Origin: Dichotomocladium elegans
Lineage: Eukaryota; Mucoromycota; Mucoromycetes; Mucorales; Lichtheimiaceae
DNA: 64,000 nucleotides
Reading direction: 5' to 3'
NCBI GenBank assembly: GCA_025716815.1
Contig: JAIXMN010000001.1
Span: 2,232,001 to 2,296,000, forward strand
This document shows, in pieces, positions 1 to 13,140 of the stretch. A program made the position numbers and the translations under genes. How positions within the stretch are numbered: the stretch's first letter is position 1; each line of letters starts with the position of its first letter. Under the pieces are notes generated by a model that was not told where the DNA came from, did not search any database, and saw nothing but the letters and a program-made list of their open reading frames with translations.

Positions 1-232
1 CCCGTTCCTGTCAATCTGAAGGTTATCTACAGGGCGAGACTAGAGCCTTGTCTGCTCGTGCCGCACGAACCCTTCCACGAGAGTTGACACCATTATTATC
101 TTATGGTCTGGGGGATCCTTTGCTGGTAAAATCGGATGACAGCTTGTCGTGCGAAGGTTGGAGGCGGAGCGGTCGGACCTCATTCCTTCCAATCAACCTC
201 TTTTAGACAAACCCCCCTCTCCATCTTTCGCC

Positions 233-1723
233 ATGTTGAAATCCCTGGGAAATGTAAACTTTTATTTCTCAATGAGGCATTGCTCTTCAGCTAAGCCGTT
301 TAAACCATCTTAGGTGCTTGTCATTGGCGGTATAGCACTCGATATGACCGGCACGATCAAGCATCAGACCAAACTTGCGTCGATACTTCACACTTCCAGT
401 CCCGGGAGTATGCGGCAAACCTTAGGCGGCGTCGGGCGAAACGTTTGTGAGGCCATGACACGGGCTGGAGCACAGGGCTATCTTGTCTCTGCCACGGGAG
501 ATGATTTGGCCGGCAGAGCGGTCCACCAGGGCTTGAAAGAGATCGGAATGGTGAGCATTCCGTCCCTCCCTCCTCCGTCTTCTCAAAATAAGCGTTAGGA
601 CTGCCCAGTGACTCTAATTCCACGAAAAAACAGTCAGACAAATACATCCAAACAGTGCCGCAACATACTACAGCAGTGTATAATGCACTGCACTCCGCTG
701 ATGGGCAGCTTGTAGCTGCCATTGCGGATATGGACATTTTTGAACACTTGGATATTGAAAAGGTAAAGAAAGAATCAGGAGGGGATGAAGGAATATGATG
801 TCCTGCCGCGAACTATGGCCTAATACCAAAGATGGGACATATCAGATTACGGCGATTCTGCGAGCGGAGAAGCCTGGCATTGTGTGTCTCGATGGCAACA
901 TTACACCGCAAGCCATAGCATCCATCACCGCCGTATGCTCGGAAATTCATGTACCAGGTGTGTCTTTTGTGGTATAAACAAACCAAGGCTCATCTATCTT
1001 CAGTTTTCTTTGAACCTACGTCCGTTCCCAAATCGCTCAAGATTTTCGAAGACGCTGGCGCAGCACTCAAACATCGGTCACTCCAATTCGTATCACCAAA
1101 CCAATATGAGTTGCAAGTAATGAGCGAGGTGGCAAAGACTATTCTCATGCAGCCCAAGAGTGCTGCGAGCGGAATACGATCCTATAATCTGGAGAAAGGT
1201 AGATAGGACCGCGGTTGAGGGTTCCCGGGAGGATAAAGTAGGCTCAGGGCTGGCTGACTTCTGTAGCTCCGCGGTCTGCCCATGAGGCCATTCCGCATGG
1301 CCTTCATTTGTCAAACTGGGTGCCTAATGTGATCACGAAGCTTGGGCAGGATGGCTGCGTTTACATTGGACGGCCACAGGAATCCGGGATCCCCCCTGTA
1401 GTTCAGTACGTTAGTCCTGAACCTGTTGACACTGCAAACATCAAGAGTGTGACTGGCGCTGGAGACAGGTAAAAAGTCAGATCTCAATCGCCGAATGAAA
1501 TGCCCAACTTAAGGCTGCTCTTATGTTTTTTGACACCAGCTTCGTGGGGGCTCTTCTCGCTAATCTTCAACAGCGCCCGGATGTGAGCCCGACCGACACA
1601 GATATTTGGCGAGAGATGATCATACGAGCCCAAAGAGCGGCTGTACTGACGATACAGTCTGATCTGGCTGTGAGCCCCGAGATTAGTCGTGCGGCATTAC
1701 TGATGCCAGAACAAAGCAAATAA
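233..1723 (+). CDS. PfkB-family carbohydrate/nucleoside kinase (pseudouridine kinase-like)
   Basis: Seven exons: 233-253, 314-550, 634-762, 846-957, 1004-1198, 1267-1468, 1540-1723; 359 residues. The N-terminal strand LVIGGIALDM and glycine-rich GGVGRNVCEAM form the PfkB substrate lid and site. The ATP/anion-hole signature VTGAGDSFVGALLANL lies near the C-terminus, with its serine codon split by the last intron. A central FEPTSVPKS block is typical of the pseudouridine kinase-like branch of the ribokinase superfamily, so phosphorylation of pseudouridine or a related nucleoside is the likely reaction. In many eukaryotes this domain is fused behind a pseudouridine-5'-phosphate glycosidase; I see no such domain between base 1 and 233, so this copy looks free-standing. 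The first 7-codon exon is inferred from splice sites and is the least certain part. The family call is firm; the substrate is inferred. Confidence 0.85.
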
Positions 1724-1894
1724 TAAAATGTTCATCCGCCCCCCGGGGGGGGATGATGACGATCAAGATTGGGGATCGTCGGCAGAAATGTTTTCCGTGT
1801 GACGGTCACATATGAATTTTGCAAGGGCTTATTTGAAATACCCAGCCCCGGCCCTTTTTGCTCTTCCCTTCTCCAACTACCTCGCTCAAAAATA

Positions 1895-3147
<1,253 letters not shown>

Positions 3148-4304
3148 TTTTTTTCCTTCCTGTACACGTATCCAAAAAGAAATATATCTTTTGTTGTAAA
3201 ATAATAATAAAAAAGAGGGCTACAATGTAGGAATATTTAGACTGTACACACGTGTGCTCGCGTGGCGGATCTAAGAGGCGTACGCGCCCTGTGTGCTAAT
3301 CTGATGAATGTTTGCTTCATATCTGTGTAACTTGAAACATCCCGCCTGACATTCACCTTTCACATGTCAAGTATTCCTTGAGACCGTCGCGGTGTGCATG
3401 CCCCTCTGCTGGAATAGGTATACTGTGATGGCTGAAACGACGATGGACAGCTCAAAGGTGGGAGAAGGATATGAATTTTGTAGAGTACAAGACTGTCTCT
3501 AGTGGGACCGTCATCGACCGGTGTTATTATTCCTGGCTCCTACGGAGCATTCTGTCAGGCTGAATGGCACGTCCCAACATCAAAATAACTAAGAACACTC
3601 TCCCTAATCTGCTGCTACATGTACACAAAAAAGTTCCACTGCGAAGAACAAGCGAGCCCTGTTCCCTTTGTTTGGCATTGTGGGTTCTCACTTGAGCATG
3701 CTGGATAAACGTTAGGACGGGGATGAATAAGAAGCAAGGGTAGTTTTCCCATTATTGGGGGGGGCGCGCTAGGTTTTGATATGTCGAACAAAAGACAATA
3801 GCCGTGCGCATATATTCTCTCACCCCTTCCCTCCCCTAACCTCTTCGGGTGCGCCGCCACTAAAATCTTTTCCTTTTGGTGGACAAATAATTTGCCCGGG
3901 CAACCTACGCAAAGGTTCCAGAAGCCAGGAACGCCTCTCTTCCGCGTCATCCTTTATGACAAAGAGGACTCGATTCTACGACACGGATCTGGTCGTTTTA
4001 ACCAGTGCAGGAAAATGTGTAATTCTTCTCCAACGGTGTGCTGACTCTCACCCACCATGATCTAATTCTTCGCGCTCACATCCATTGCTTTCAAGAACAC
4101 ACAATGATGCCGACAACAGCTAATTAAAAGCGACCCATCATATATACACATGTCACGTCTCCTCAAAATCATGCATTGGTCCTTGTGCACAAAGGGGCGG
4201 GTTAAGGAACCCTTTTCTTTTTGGTATGCACTCTCGAGAGGAGCACACCTTTCTCTCTCTCACTCTCTCTTTTTTTTTTTTCAAAAAAAAACTTTCTCCC
4301 GACC
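3148..4304. other. intergenic region, no gene seen
   Basis: About 1.15 kb between malate dehydrogenase and the coiled-coil gene. It begins with an A/T-rich 3' UTR (TAAAATAATAATAAAAAAG near 3195). Open frames up to 111 codons exist but show no family motif, no splice-supported extension and unbiased codon use. A pyrimidine tract (CT repeats then a T run, about 4251-4281) lies just before the next start codon and probably belongs to its 5' leader. Confidence 0.6.
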
Positions 4305-5663
4305 ATGCCCACTACCGAACAGCGTGACAGCGAGGCGAACTCGTTCTCGTCGTCAAGCACTCAGCATGTCTCCATAGCGGAGTTTCCAGACAACACCCTG
4401 AAGCATACACACCGCCGGCGCCGCACGATAGAAGTCGACAGCGGGGACGATGAATCAGACAAAGATCTTGTCATCATCACGTTGAAAGAATCCCTCCAGA
4501 TTCACAAGGAGATCATGGAAGAGCTCCAGCGGGAAAAGGACACTTTTGTGACCAATCTTAAACGAGAGCGGGAGGAAGAAAAGAGGGCGACGGAGAAAGA
4601 AAAAGAGGAAGCGCTTGCGGCGATGGAAGAGCAGATTGACAAGTACAGGCGGCTCGAGGAGGCGTATCGGACGGTGGTCACCGAGCTGGAGGCTAAAAAG
4701 AACGAGTACCGAAAGATGGAGAGTAACTTTTACGACCATGTGCGCAGGCAAGTGTGACTTTGATAGCCAAGGAGTGAGGTTCAGGAGTAGGGAGGGGAGG
4801 AAGAAGTTTGAACCTAACGTCCTCGTGGTGGGCACCGCCCCCCCTTCCCTTTAATTGCTCTGGACAACAGCATACGGCCGACAGACGACGACCTATCGAC
4901 AATCCAGTACGAGTTCACCTACATCTCCAACCAACTCAACAATCTCTGCATGGGCCTCAAGAGCAAGATGGACCGCACCGGAGGCACCACCTATATCTTG
5001 ACCCGCTGGGAAGACCGAGAAGCCGACATTCGCAGATACCTGCTCAAGCCGCCGCCGGGCGGCTCTGCAGGCGATGCAGAGCGACTTGAACCTGGGATTA
5101 TCACCATGTTCACCGAGAAGCTTCTCATGGAGATCCTCCGTACAAACATCTTTGACCAGCCCATCCATGCAGGCGTCTCCATCAACGACACCTTCAAGCA
5201 AGTGAGCGAATGGATCGGAGAACGCAACCACGACTGGGCCAAGCGCCTTCAGCAACAGGTTTCCGCGCTCGTCGTCCGCCAGCCGGGCGACGACGAACAG
5301 GCCAACATGGCCCGATCGCTCAACGACATTGTCGACCACATCCTCGATCAGCTCATATGCATATACCCCCGCGTCCGTGAGACGCCTAACCAGCAGAAGA
5401 AGATCGAGACGCTTGTTGCGCGAGCCGCCAAGCTGAATCTTGCCATGAAGGGACAGGAGTTCAGCGTGTATTGCGAATCCATCGAGGAAGGTATCACGTG
5501 TTTTAATGAGTCAACAATGAAGCCAGTGAGCCGAAGCGATCCTGCGGGACGGGTCCTGTTTGTCATCTCGCCTCCCTTTATTGCTGTCGATCCCAAGGAC
5601 GGGGATCATGGCTTCGTTATACCCGGAAAGGTGTATTGCGTATCGGACGAGCATGGGCCATGA
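4305..5663 (+). CDS. uncharacterised coiled-coil protein
   Basis: Two exons: 4305-4747 and 4871-5663; 411 residues. I do not recognise the family. Residues 1-50 are Ser-rich and polar with an RRRR cluster. About 60-145 form a highly charged heptad-type coiled coil rich in Glu/Lys/Arg (for example REREEEKRATEKEKEEALAA). The rest is a mixed globular region with phrases such as YEFTYISNQLNNLCMGL and RVLFVISPPFIAVDPKDGDH. The exons join only if the intron uses a GC donor (CAG|GCAAGT), which keeps the frame. No signal peptide or membrane segment is seen. It is convergent with the homocitrate synthase gene, about 200 bp away. Could be a structural or signalling scaffold; no function is claimed. Confidence 0.8.
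4748..4870 (+). other. GC-AG intron
   Basis: Donor CAG|GCAAGTGTG and acceptor CAACAG|C. The GT-start alternative two bases downstream would break the frame, whereas the GC donor joins codon AG+C (Ser) into the long downstream frame. GCAAGT with a perfect remaining donor consensus is the classic GC-AG type. Confidence 0.8.
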
Positions 5664-5865
5664 AGGATGGCACAAGGCAGAAATAAAAGATGCAGGAACG
5701 CGTATATTTTAATGATGCAAAAAATGGGTAAATAGCTGGGTTTAACATTTATACAAAAAAAAATCGATGCAGTGGCAAACAAGGGAAGAAAAGTGTTTGG
5801 GCGGGGGGTTGGTTGGTTCAGATGCGGCGGGAAGGATGGTGGACAAGAGGGGAAAAGCGAGAGAA

Positions 5866-7261
5866 TTAAGCAGCGACAAGCTGATCTGGAGACTCGATAC
5901 TGCTGAGGACGGCATGATGTTCTGAGATCTTCTTGGCGTGATGGTACTGCTCAATAAGGATATCGACATTGTCGAGGCCGAGCGGTCGGATGTCTGCAAG
6001 CTGCTTGATTTTCTGCGTGATGGCCTTGGCGTCGTCGTCGTTGAGGTCGTCGAGGTTGAGCTGCTCAATGCGGTTCTTGACCGCGTTCCAGCCCGTGAGC
6101 CGGTGGCCGATGCTGACGTAGCGTGAGACGCCAAAGTCCTCTGGCTTGAGGATTTCGTAGGTGGACGGGTTGTTGAGAATGGCTTTGGCGTGAATGCCTG
6201 CCTTGTGCGTGAAGGCGCAGAAGCCGGTGATGTAGTTGTCAAAGGGGATGGTGACCTGGACAGAGTCAGCAACGATGCTCTCGACGTTGCGGATGGCCTT
6301 GAGATCGTACTTGTCCATGACATAGGCGCGGTCGGCAGAGTACATGCGCGCAAGAAGACCGCCAAGAGGGGTGATGCCGTTGCGCTCGCCGATACCGAGC
6401 ACCGTCGTGTCGATGTGCGTCGCGCCCGCCTCGAGGGCAGTGTAAGCGTTCGCAATAGCACAGCCCGTGTCGTTGTGGAAATGGCACTCGATGTCGCAGC
6501 TGACCACGCTGCGCAGCGTCCGCACAAATTCGTACACCTGTCGAGGCGACGCGCAGCCTACCGTGTCTGCAATACCGACGCGGTGAACGCCTGCCTTGTC
6601 GACCGCACGGTAGATCGCAAGAAGATCCACAAGATCGGAGCGGAACGAGTCCTCCGTCGAGAACCGCACCTCCAGGCCCTTGCTCTTGACAAACTCAATC
6701 ACCTCAATCGCGCGCCGGGTGATGTACTCCATGCTCTTGCCATGCGAAAATTCCCGGAGATAACTCGACGTGCCCATCACCACATTCACACCGTCCACAC
6801 CCGTATCGATCGCGAGCCGCACATCGTCCATATGGCAACGGACGTGCGTCAGCACTTTTGCCTTCAGACCCAGGTTTGCAATCACCTTGCAATCGTTGCG
6901 AGACTGCTCAGACGCTGCAGGCGACGTCAACTCGATGTAATCAACCCCAAGATTGTCCAGGGCTTTGGCAATCTCGACCTTTGTCTTGGTATCAAAAAAG
7001 GCATTGGCAAACTGCTCCCCCTCTATAGCCAATCTTGTTCAGTATCTTTTTCAACCAGCAGCAGCGGAACATCATCTCTTATTTTTTTTATGGACGTAAC
7101 ATACCTCTTAACGTGGTCTCGATGATTTTGAAATTGGAGATGTTTGACATCGGGTCAGGGTATCGGGGAGTATACGGCGATGCGATCGGTTCGCGGGGAC
7201 GCTGGATGTCGTCGACTGTGTTTTCGGTTTCGTTGGTAGTAAAATCTCTGGGTGGCACCAT
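5866..7261 (-). CDS. homocitrate synthase
   Basis: Two exons on the minus strand: 7261-7105 and 7022-5866; 437 residues. Catalyses acetyl-CoA plus 2-oxoglutarate to homocitrate, the first committed step of the fungal alpha-aminoadipate lysine pathway. The junction rebuilds the DRE-TIM signature [49 protein letters not shown] (metal-binding His-x-His) and [13 protein letters not shown] are family hallmarks. Length matches fungal Lys20/Lys21. The 50-residue leader before the barrel is polar and not obviously a mitochondrial presequence, so targeting cannot be told. A GT repeat and a long TA repeat lie just upstream of the start. Confidence 0.96.
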
Positions 7262-7271
7262 GTTGATTTTA

Positions 7272-7289
7272 GTGTGTGTGTGTGTGTGT
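7272..7289. repeat. (GT)n microsatellite
   Basis: Nine GT units in the 5' flank of the homocitrate synthase gene, directly upstream of its start codon. Confidence 0.9.
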
Positions 7290-7324
7290 AGCGGATGAAG
7301 CTAGAGATTCTAATAGTCCAGCAT

Positions 7325-7352
<28 letters not shown>
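7325..7352. repeat. (TA)n microsatellite
   Basis: About 14 uninterrupted TA units in the upstream region of the homocitrate synthase gene; likely length-polymorphic. Confidence 0.9.
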
Positions 7353-7357
<5 letters not shown>

Positions 7358-9644
7358 CTTAGAAGTGGGGAAACTCCTTGTCTTTCATAAAGATTAGATC
7401 GACGTGCGGCAGTTGAGATGTACTTGCCATATCGGTCAAACTCAATCTCCCCATGATTCATGCATCATGGACATATGAAAGAGACGGAAGGTAAGAAGCT
7501 CTTGATAAAATCCAAGCCAGCCACTAAAGAGCTCGATCCCTATACCTTCCGCGCTATTCCTGTTGTCCCGGCCAACCTGTCCTGTTGATGAAGCTATGCC
7601 AGCGCGGTACTGAATGCCAAGTGATTTGGGAAATCTAGGTAGAATTGCCTTCTTTGGGCAACGAAACGAGATCGGAGATGGGGGTGGGTTGTGGAGATTG
7701 GGCGGTCAAAGTGGAACAGAGATCATGATTTTCACAGCAATGAGAAGGAAACATCCCATAAAGCCCTCCGGAGGAAGGCTTGACCTAGCTGAGATAATCA
7801 AGCATAGAGCACCTTTCCTGGCCCAACCGTGGTGGGGTCTTTATATACAATCATCTCTTTGAGATTGGTTCACTTTCTACCATTCCCTCTTTTTCCCGAA
7901 AAGCGCTGGTCGATATGGCTCCATCCCAGCGTATAAAACAGGCAACCGCCAAGCTTTTGGAATTTTTTCATCGCTTGAAAAAGTCATAGAATGCTCCTCT
8001 CGCGACGTTCGTAAGAGGGCTATCATCTGCGGACCCGTTGCGTATTGTAGGGGAGAAGTCATCCTAAGACTTGCTCTTGTATGCGGACGAGAGGTATAAT
8101 AATGAGGGTTGGCATATCCCCAAGACAGAAACACGATCGCCTCTCGGTGTTCTCCCTCAGGGACTGTATTAATGAGAATACATGATCATATGTATCGAAC
8201 AGTGGCCGGCAGTGGCATATGGAAGAAACTCTCGGCACGAATCTCACTACGTAGACGTGTACAGTATGTTAAACTTAGAAGAGAAACCCTATCATATGTA
8301 CGTATCGCATGTTGATGTGGCCTGTCCATGATCTGGTTAGGTATATACTGATTACGGATGTTGTTCGCGTGTTCTAGTTTCTGAGGGCATATGCATTTCT
8401 GTGTTACGTATTTCCGTTAGTGAAAGGGGTGTTAACGCTACACCTGAATCTACTATTACTGTTCTGGGCCGCCAAGGCTAAGTTCCAAGCAAGCATTATA
8501 CATTATACCTGAATCAGCTTAAGACTTGCGTGCATCTGGCTAGATAAAGTTTGACGGCGCCATGGGGTGCGGGAAGGCTACTTGAGCCGTTTATCAAAAA
8601 AAACAAAAACATTGATGACTATGTTTTGTAGTCTAATCCATGTAAGTCCAAAATTAGATGAGGAAATATATAAAGCCCAAACGGTCCTTATTACTTGCTC
8701 ATTCGATTCAAAATAACTCGATAGCTGGTATATCGGGTTGATCAAGTTGATCGTTTCCATACGTACAGACCAGGTGTCCTAGAAGAGAACGCGCAGTACC
8801 ATGGTTATTTTTGCCACCGAGAAACGTTCACCAATATGATACAGTCTGCACGAGATCAACCATCACCATGGCAAATAGGTTCCAGCGACAGACATCGTGC
8901 CTTTGAGAAGAGGTCACATAGCTTACGTATCCCTCCAACCAAAGCCTCCGCTTCAATCGACATTGGCTCCTGTATTTATAATGGGATCTTTGAAAACAAA
9001 AGGATTTTCCTGGCCCTCTATATCCATCTTTCTCAGCGATTCCTTGACCGATATATTCTATGATTCGGGATGTGGGTGGTTTGATACTACGTACTGTCGT
9101 GACTTCCACTATAGCCGGAGAGATCGTAGAATATGGTCGTGGGGGCTCACGATCTTCTTTCGGTTCGCGGTTGATTCATGCTTGAGATGTTCTTTTTCCT
9201 TCTCCCGCGCTGATTATCTCGGGCTTTTAATACAGTAGCATAAAATTATCTGGATTCTTACGATGTGGTAAGCACTGCAAAGTGGTGGTGGGGTTTGTAA
9301 TACTGTATGTGTAATAGACAGAATGCAAAGTGCAAACTGTGGCAGGAATCCCAAATTCTGGTTGGATTATGTCACAATAGTAGCAAAGCGCTGGATGGCC
9401 CCACCCTCTGCTTTACTCACACGGGTCACCCTCGAATATTGATTACAAATACGTTAAAAAAAGGGGGCGGGAAACAAAGACTGCGCTGACATGCGTTAAT
9501 TTCAATAGCATTTACTAATGTGATTGGGTCATCATTTGGCCGCCCCTCAACTTTAATTTTTTTTCAAGACGCCCACGCTTTGAAAGAAAGCACACACACA
9601 CATATATACACGCTTTTTGTGTTTTTCTTATTCTTTTCAAGCAA
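7353..9644. other. gene-poor intergenic region
   Basis: About 2.3 kb in which I find no supported gene. Short open frames (up to 113 codons near 8897-9238) have no recognisable motif, and neither strand gives a chain of spliced exons. It includes the upstream region of homocitrate synthase and of the dienoyl-CoA reductase. A CA/TA-rich stretch (about 9590-9612) precedes the latter's start. Confidence 0.55.
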
Positions 9645-10907
9645 ATGGCCGCAGTCGAGAGCAACACTATTTTCAACAAAGACATCTTTGCAGGCAAAGT
9701 GCTCCTTTGCTCGGGCGGTGGAAGTGGCATTTGTCGAGGCATGACCGAGGCCATGGTCATGCATGGTGCGAAGGCCGTCATTATCAGCAGAAGGTATAAA
9801 AAAAAAAGAGAGGGTTCAATGTTGTGTGTGTGTCTGACGCTGTTGATGATGTCAGCTACGCAAAGCTCGAAAAGGCTGCCAAAGAGATGTCTGAGAAAAC
9901 CGGCGGTGAAGTTTTGTAAGTTTTCGCTTTGCTCGCTACTCTATCCGCATGAAACCAAGCTAATGGGTCGCGCGGCGGGTTTTCCTTCTTCTGCTTTCTC
10001 TCAAAGTCCTATCGCTGCGGATGTCCGCAAACCTGCAGACCTCGAGGCTGCTGTGGCCAAGACCATTGAAAAGTATGGACGCATCGACTTCTTGATCAAT
10101 GGTGCTGCTGGCAACTTTCTGGCGCCTTTCCAGAATCTCTCGTACAATGCGTTCAAAACCGTCATCGAAATCGATCTGATGGGAACCTTCAATTTGACCA
10201 AGGCTGCTCTGGAGCATATCAAGGCGAGCAAGGGCGCCATCATCAACGTCAGCGCTACGTTGCATTATACCGGCACTATCTTCCAGCAGCATGCCGGATC
10301 GGCTAAGGCCGGAATTGACGTATGTGTTCTTTTTTTTTCTGTATCGAATTACTCATGGCTAATACGAATTGAATGAACATCCCTAGGCCTTGACCAAGCA
10401 CTGGGCTGTAGAATTGGGTCCTCACGGTGTTCGTAAGTAGGCATACATGATCTGGAGCGTCATGATAGAAAAAGACGGACTTGACTTGTTTTTTTCTATT
10501 TCAGGTGTGAACGGCATTGCCCCTGGACCTATTGTAAGTCAGGACATGGTTGCGATGATTCACAGGCATCTGAGACACGGAGGTGGGGAACTCCATTTAG
10601 GATAACACAGTGGGCATGGATCGCTTGGGTGGGGGCGCTTTCACGCCCGACCAAATTCCTGCTCAGGTATGTCAGGTTAACTCCGTTTGCACTGCGCATA
10701 CTGACCCGGCAAGTCGCTACTGCTTCTTGTATAACGCAGCGCATGGGTGACGTGAAAGACATCGCGAACGCAACCGTATTCCTGTTCTCTGATGCCGCAA
10801 GCTATATCACCGGCGTCACCATGCCTGTCGACGGCGGCCACTGGCTCACTGCCAGCAACCCTGCATACCCTGCTTCGGTGCTAATGAAATTTGATAGCCG
10901 TCTGTAA
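9645..10907 (+). CDS. peroxisomal 2,4-dienoyl-CoA reductase (SPS19/DECR2 type)
   Basis: Seven exons: 9645-9793, 9856-9915, 10007-10319, 10387-10432, 10505-10533 (29 nt), 10601-10666, 10740-10907; 276 residues. NADPH-dependent short-chain dehydrogenase that reduces 2,4-dienoyl-CoA so unsaturated fatty acids can pass through beta-oxidation. The nucleotide-binding motif is CSGGGSGICRGM. NGAAGNFLAPFQNLS and HAGSAKAGIDALTKHWAVE are typical of the DECR branch, which lacks the usual Tyr-x3-Lys layout. RVNGIAPGPI closes the active-site region. The protein ends in Ser-Arg-Leu, a type 1 peroxisomal targeting signal, which separates it from the mitochondrial form. Convergent with SDH2, 140 bp apart. Confidence 0.95.
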
Positions 10908-11047
10908 AAGAGATACACGCAAAAGCTCATGTACAATAGCAATAAAACGAGACGCCATGGTCTTTTGTGTAATCTTATCGATTTTATCAGACAAAAGCAA
11001 AACAGTCGGGCCTGTGTTTGATTTTCTAGAACATGGACATAGTCCCT

Positions 11048-12391
11048 TTACTCGGTAGCCATCAAGTACTTGATCTTGGCGATGGCAGCACCAGGCTGAA
11101 GACCCTTGGGGCACGTCTTGCTGCAGTTCATGATAGTGTGGCATCGGTACATCGACATGCTGTTCTGCAACTGCTCACGGCGCTGAGGACCAAACTGATC
11201 ACGCGAGTCAATCATCCAGCGGTAGGCCTGCATCAACACAGCCGGGCCAAGGTACTCTTCCTATAAAACGCATTATCTTTTAGTATATCATATACCGAAC
11301 AGCATGTCATCGCATCCCGCTTTTACTATACCTGGTTCCACCAGTACGAGGGGCAAGAAGTTGAGCAGCAAGCGCAGAGAATGCACTCATACAAACCGTC
11401 CTGTTAGAGCGACCACAAGCCAGTCAATCAGCCATCCATGCAAGCACGCCATCCTTCACTGTCATATATATATATTGAGCTCACCAGCTTCTTTCGATCT
11501 TCGATGGACTGCAAGTTCTCCTTTCCATTCTCAGGACCCTTGGTCTGCTTAAGGTAGGGCTCGATGCTCTTGTACTGCTTGTAGAAGTTGGTAAGGTCAG
11601 GGACCAAGTCCTTGACAACGTACACTGATGTGAACAAATGGAAGAAATCAGTTTTCATATGCTCAAGGATAATTCTAATTCCGATATGTCCCGAGGTAAA
11701 AAAAAAAAAAAAGGGCGGGGGTTGGGGGGAGTGTAAAGAAAAAGGGAAAGGAGAATGAAAGACGGGGCACAACTGTGAAATAAACAAAGGGCCCAAAGCA
11801 CTTACTGTGAGGCAAAGGATACACCTTGACAGGCTTGCTCACATCACGGTTGATCTTCGAGATACAGGCAAGCGTGTTGCCACCCTCAATGTTCATGGCG
11901 CACGAGCCACAGATACCCTCACGACACGAACGACGGAAGGTCAAGGTAGCGTCCTGCTCGTTCTTGATTTTGATTAAAGCATCGAGAATCATAGGACCGC
12001 ACTGGTTCAAATCCACCTCGTACTTCTCAAGGTAAGGCTTCTCGGTGGGCTTGTCAGGGTTCTGAATATGTGTGTGTGGTTCGCATTAGTCATTGAATTG
12101 TAAACACACGCACACAATGAAAATCACGCGTCAGTTCGTACCCAGCGGTAGATTTCAAAGGTCTTCATCAAAGGCTGCTTCTTGACGGGAGCAGCGTCAG
12201 TGGCAGAGGCCATGCTGGTGGTAGAGCTCGTGTTCAGGAAGCGGGCGAGAGGCTACTCAGACATTGGAAGTGACACATTCAGCAGACAGTTTTTTTTTTC
12301 TATATCACGGCCTGGTACTCACAGCAGCAACGGCAGGGGCCATGCGGGCGCGGACTGCAGCAGTCTTTAGAGTGTTGAGGGCGATCGACAT
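11048..12391 (-). CDS. SDH2: succinate dehydrogenase iron-sulfur subunit, mitochondrial
   Basis: Six exons: 12391-12323, 12252-12142, 12061-11806, 11624-11485, 11400-11332, 11260-11048; 285 residues. Carries electrons from SDHA to ubiquinone in respiratory complex II. An Arg/Ala-rich presequence is followed by [20 protein letters not shown]. The [2Fe-2S] ligands are in [10 protein letters not shown]. The [4Fe-4S] and [3Fe-4S] ligands are in [18 protein letters not shown] (encoded almost alone by the 69-nt exon 5) and [15 protein letters not shown]. Length and order are standard. In the first and second exons the presequence is split by an intron, a common arrangement. Confidence 0.97.
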
Positions 12392-13140
12392 GATGCGGGG
12401 TAAGAGAAGAGTAGGGAGTAACCGATTGTTAATGGAGTGAGAAAAAGCTCTACCCCGTATGTTTTCTCGCCGCTTTACCAAAAACTGCGGCCAGGGCTTG
12501 AATTGATACTCAGCTCGTAGAGAACCCAAACGGGGCAAAGCTTTTTCGCTCAGGCTTTTTCACTCTACTGCAGAAAAACAACCCCGTCCCACGCCTTCCA
12601 CACACACCATATACTCTCTCTCTATCCTCAAGCACCAGAAGCCATCGATCGTTCCTTGCCACTACGAAGAAACATTGTATGAAATGTTCAGATCGTCATG
12701 GAAGCACGGCATATCTGTGCCAGTCACACACACACACACACGCACGCACACATATCACTCACTCCCTGCAGAGAAAAAAAAATTAAAAGCAATCCAACCC
12801 AACTTCTTCGTATTGCTTGCTAACGGACGACCTCGAGAAGGGCACCAATATGTCACGCACTTTGATGCATCTGTGAGGCTTTTTACTTTGCCTTCGCCAA
12901 AATAACGTGTTAGAAACAAAGCGAAAGAAAGCGAACCCATCCGAACCACCGTGCTATGGGCCGTTTGAATAGAGCAATGTCCGTCCGAGCACCGCCTGAA
13001 CCGTATCCATATACAAACAGAACATGGTTCCGTAGACGTTGTCCGATCCGGTACGTATCCATGTTACAGGTCCATTTGTGCAACAGCATACTCAAGAGTT
13101 GCACAAAACTATTTCAAGGTTGTTCACATGACTTTTTCGT
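12392..13140. other. intergenic region, no gene seen
   Basis: About 750 bp containing the promoter of SDH2 and the 3' end of the Sin1 gene. It holds a CT-rich tract (about 12610-12630) and a short CA repeat (about 12726-12750). No supported coding signal. Confidence 0.6.

Noticed and set aside
3615..3950. 111-codon minus-strand frame in the first intergenic region
   Set aside because: No motif, ordinary composition for random frame, no splice-linked exons.
6190..7125. 311-codon plus-strand frame over homocitrate synthase
   Set aside because: Low-complexity Ala/Val/Arg-rich translation antisense to a clearly conserved enzyme; shadow frame.
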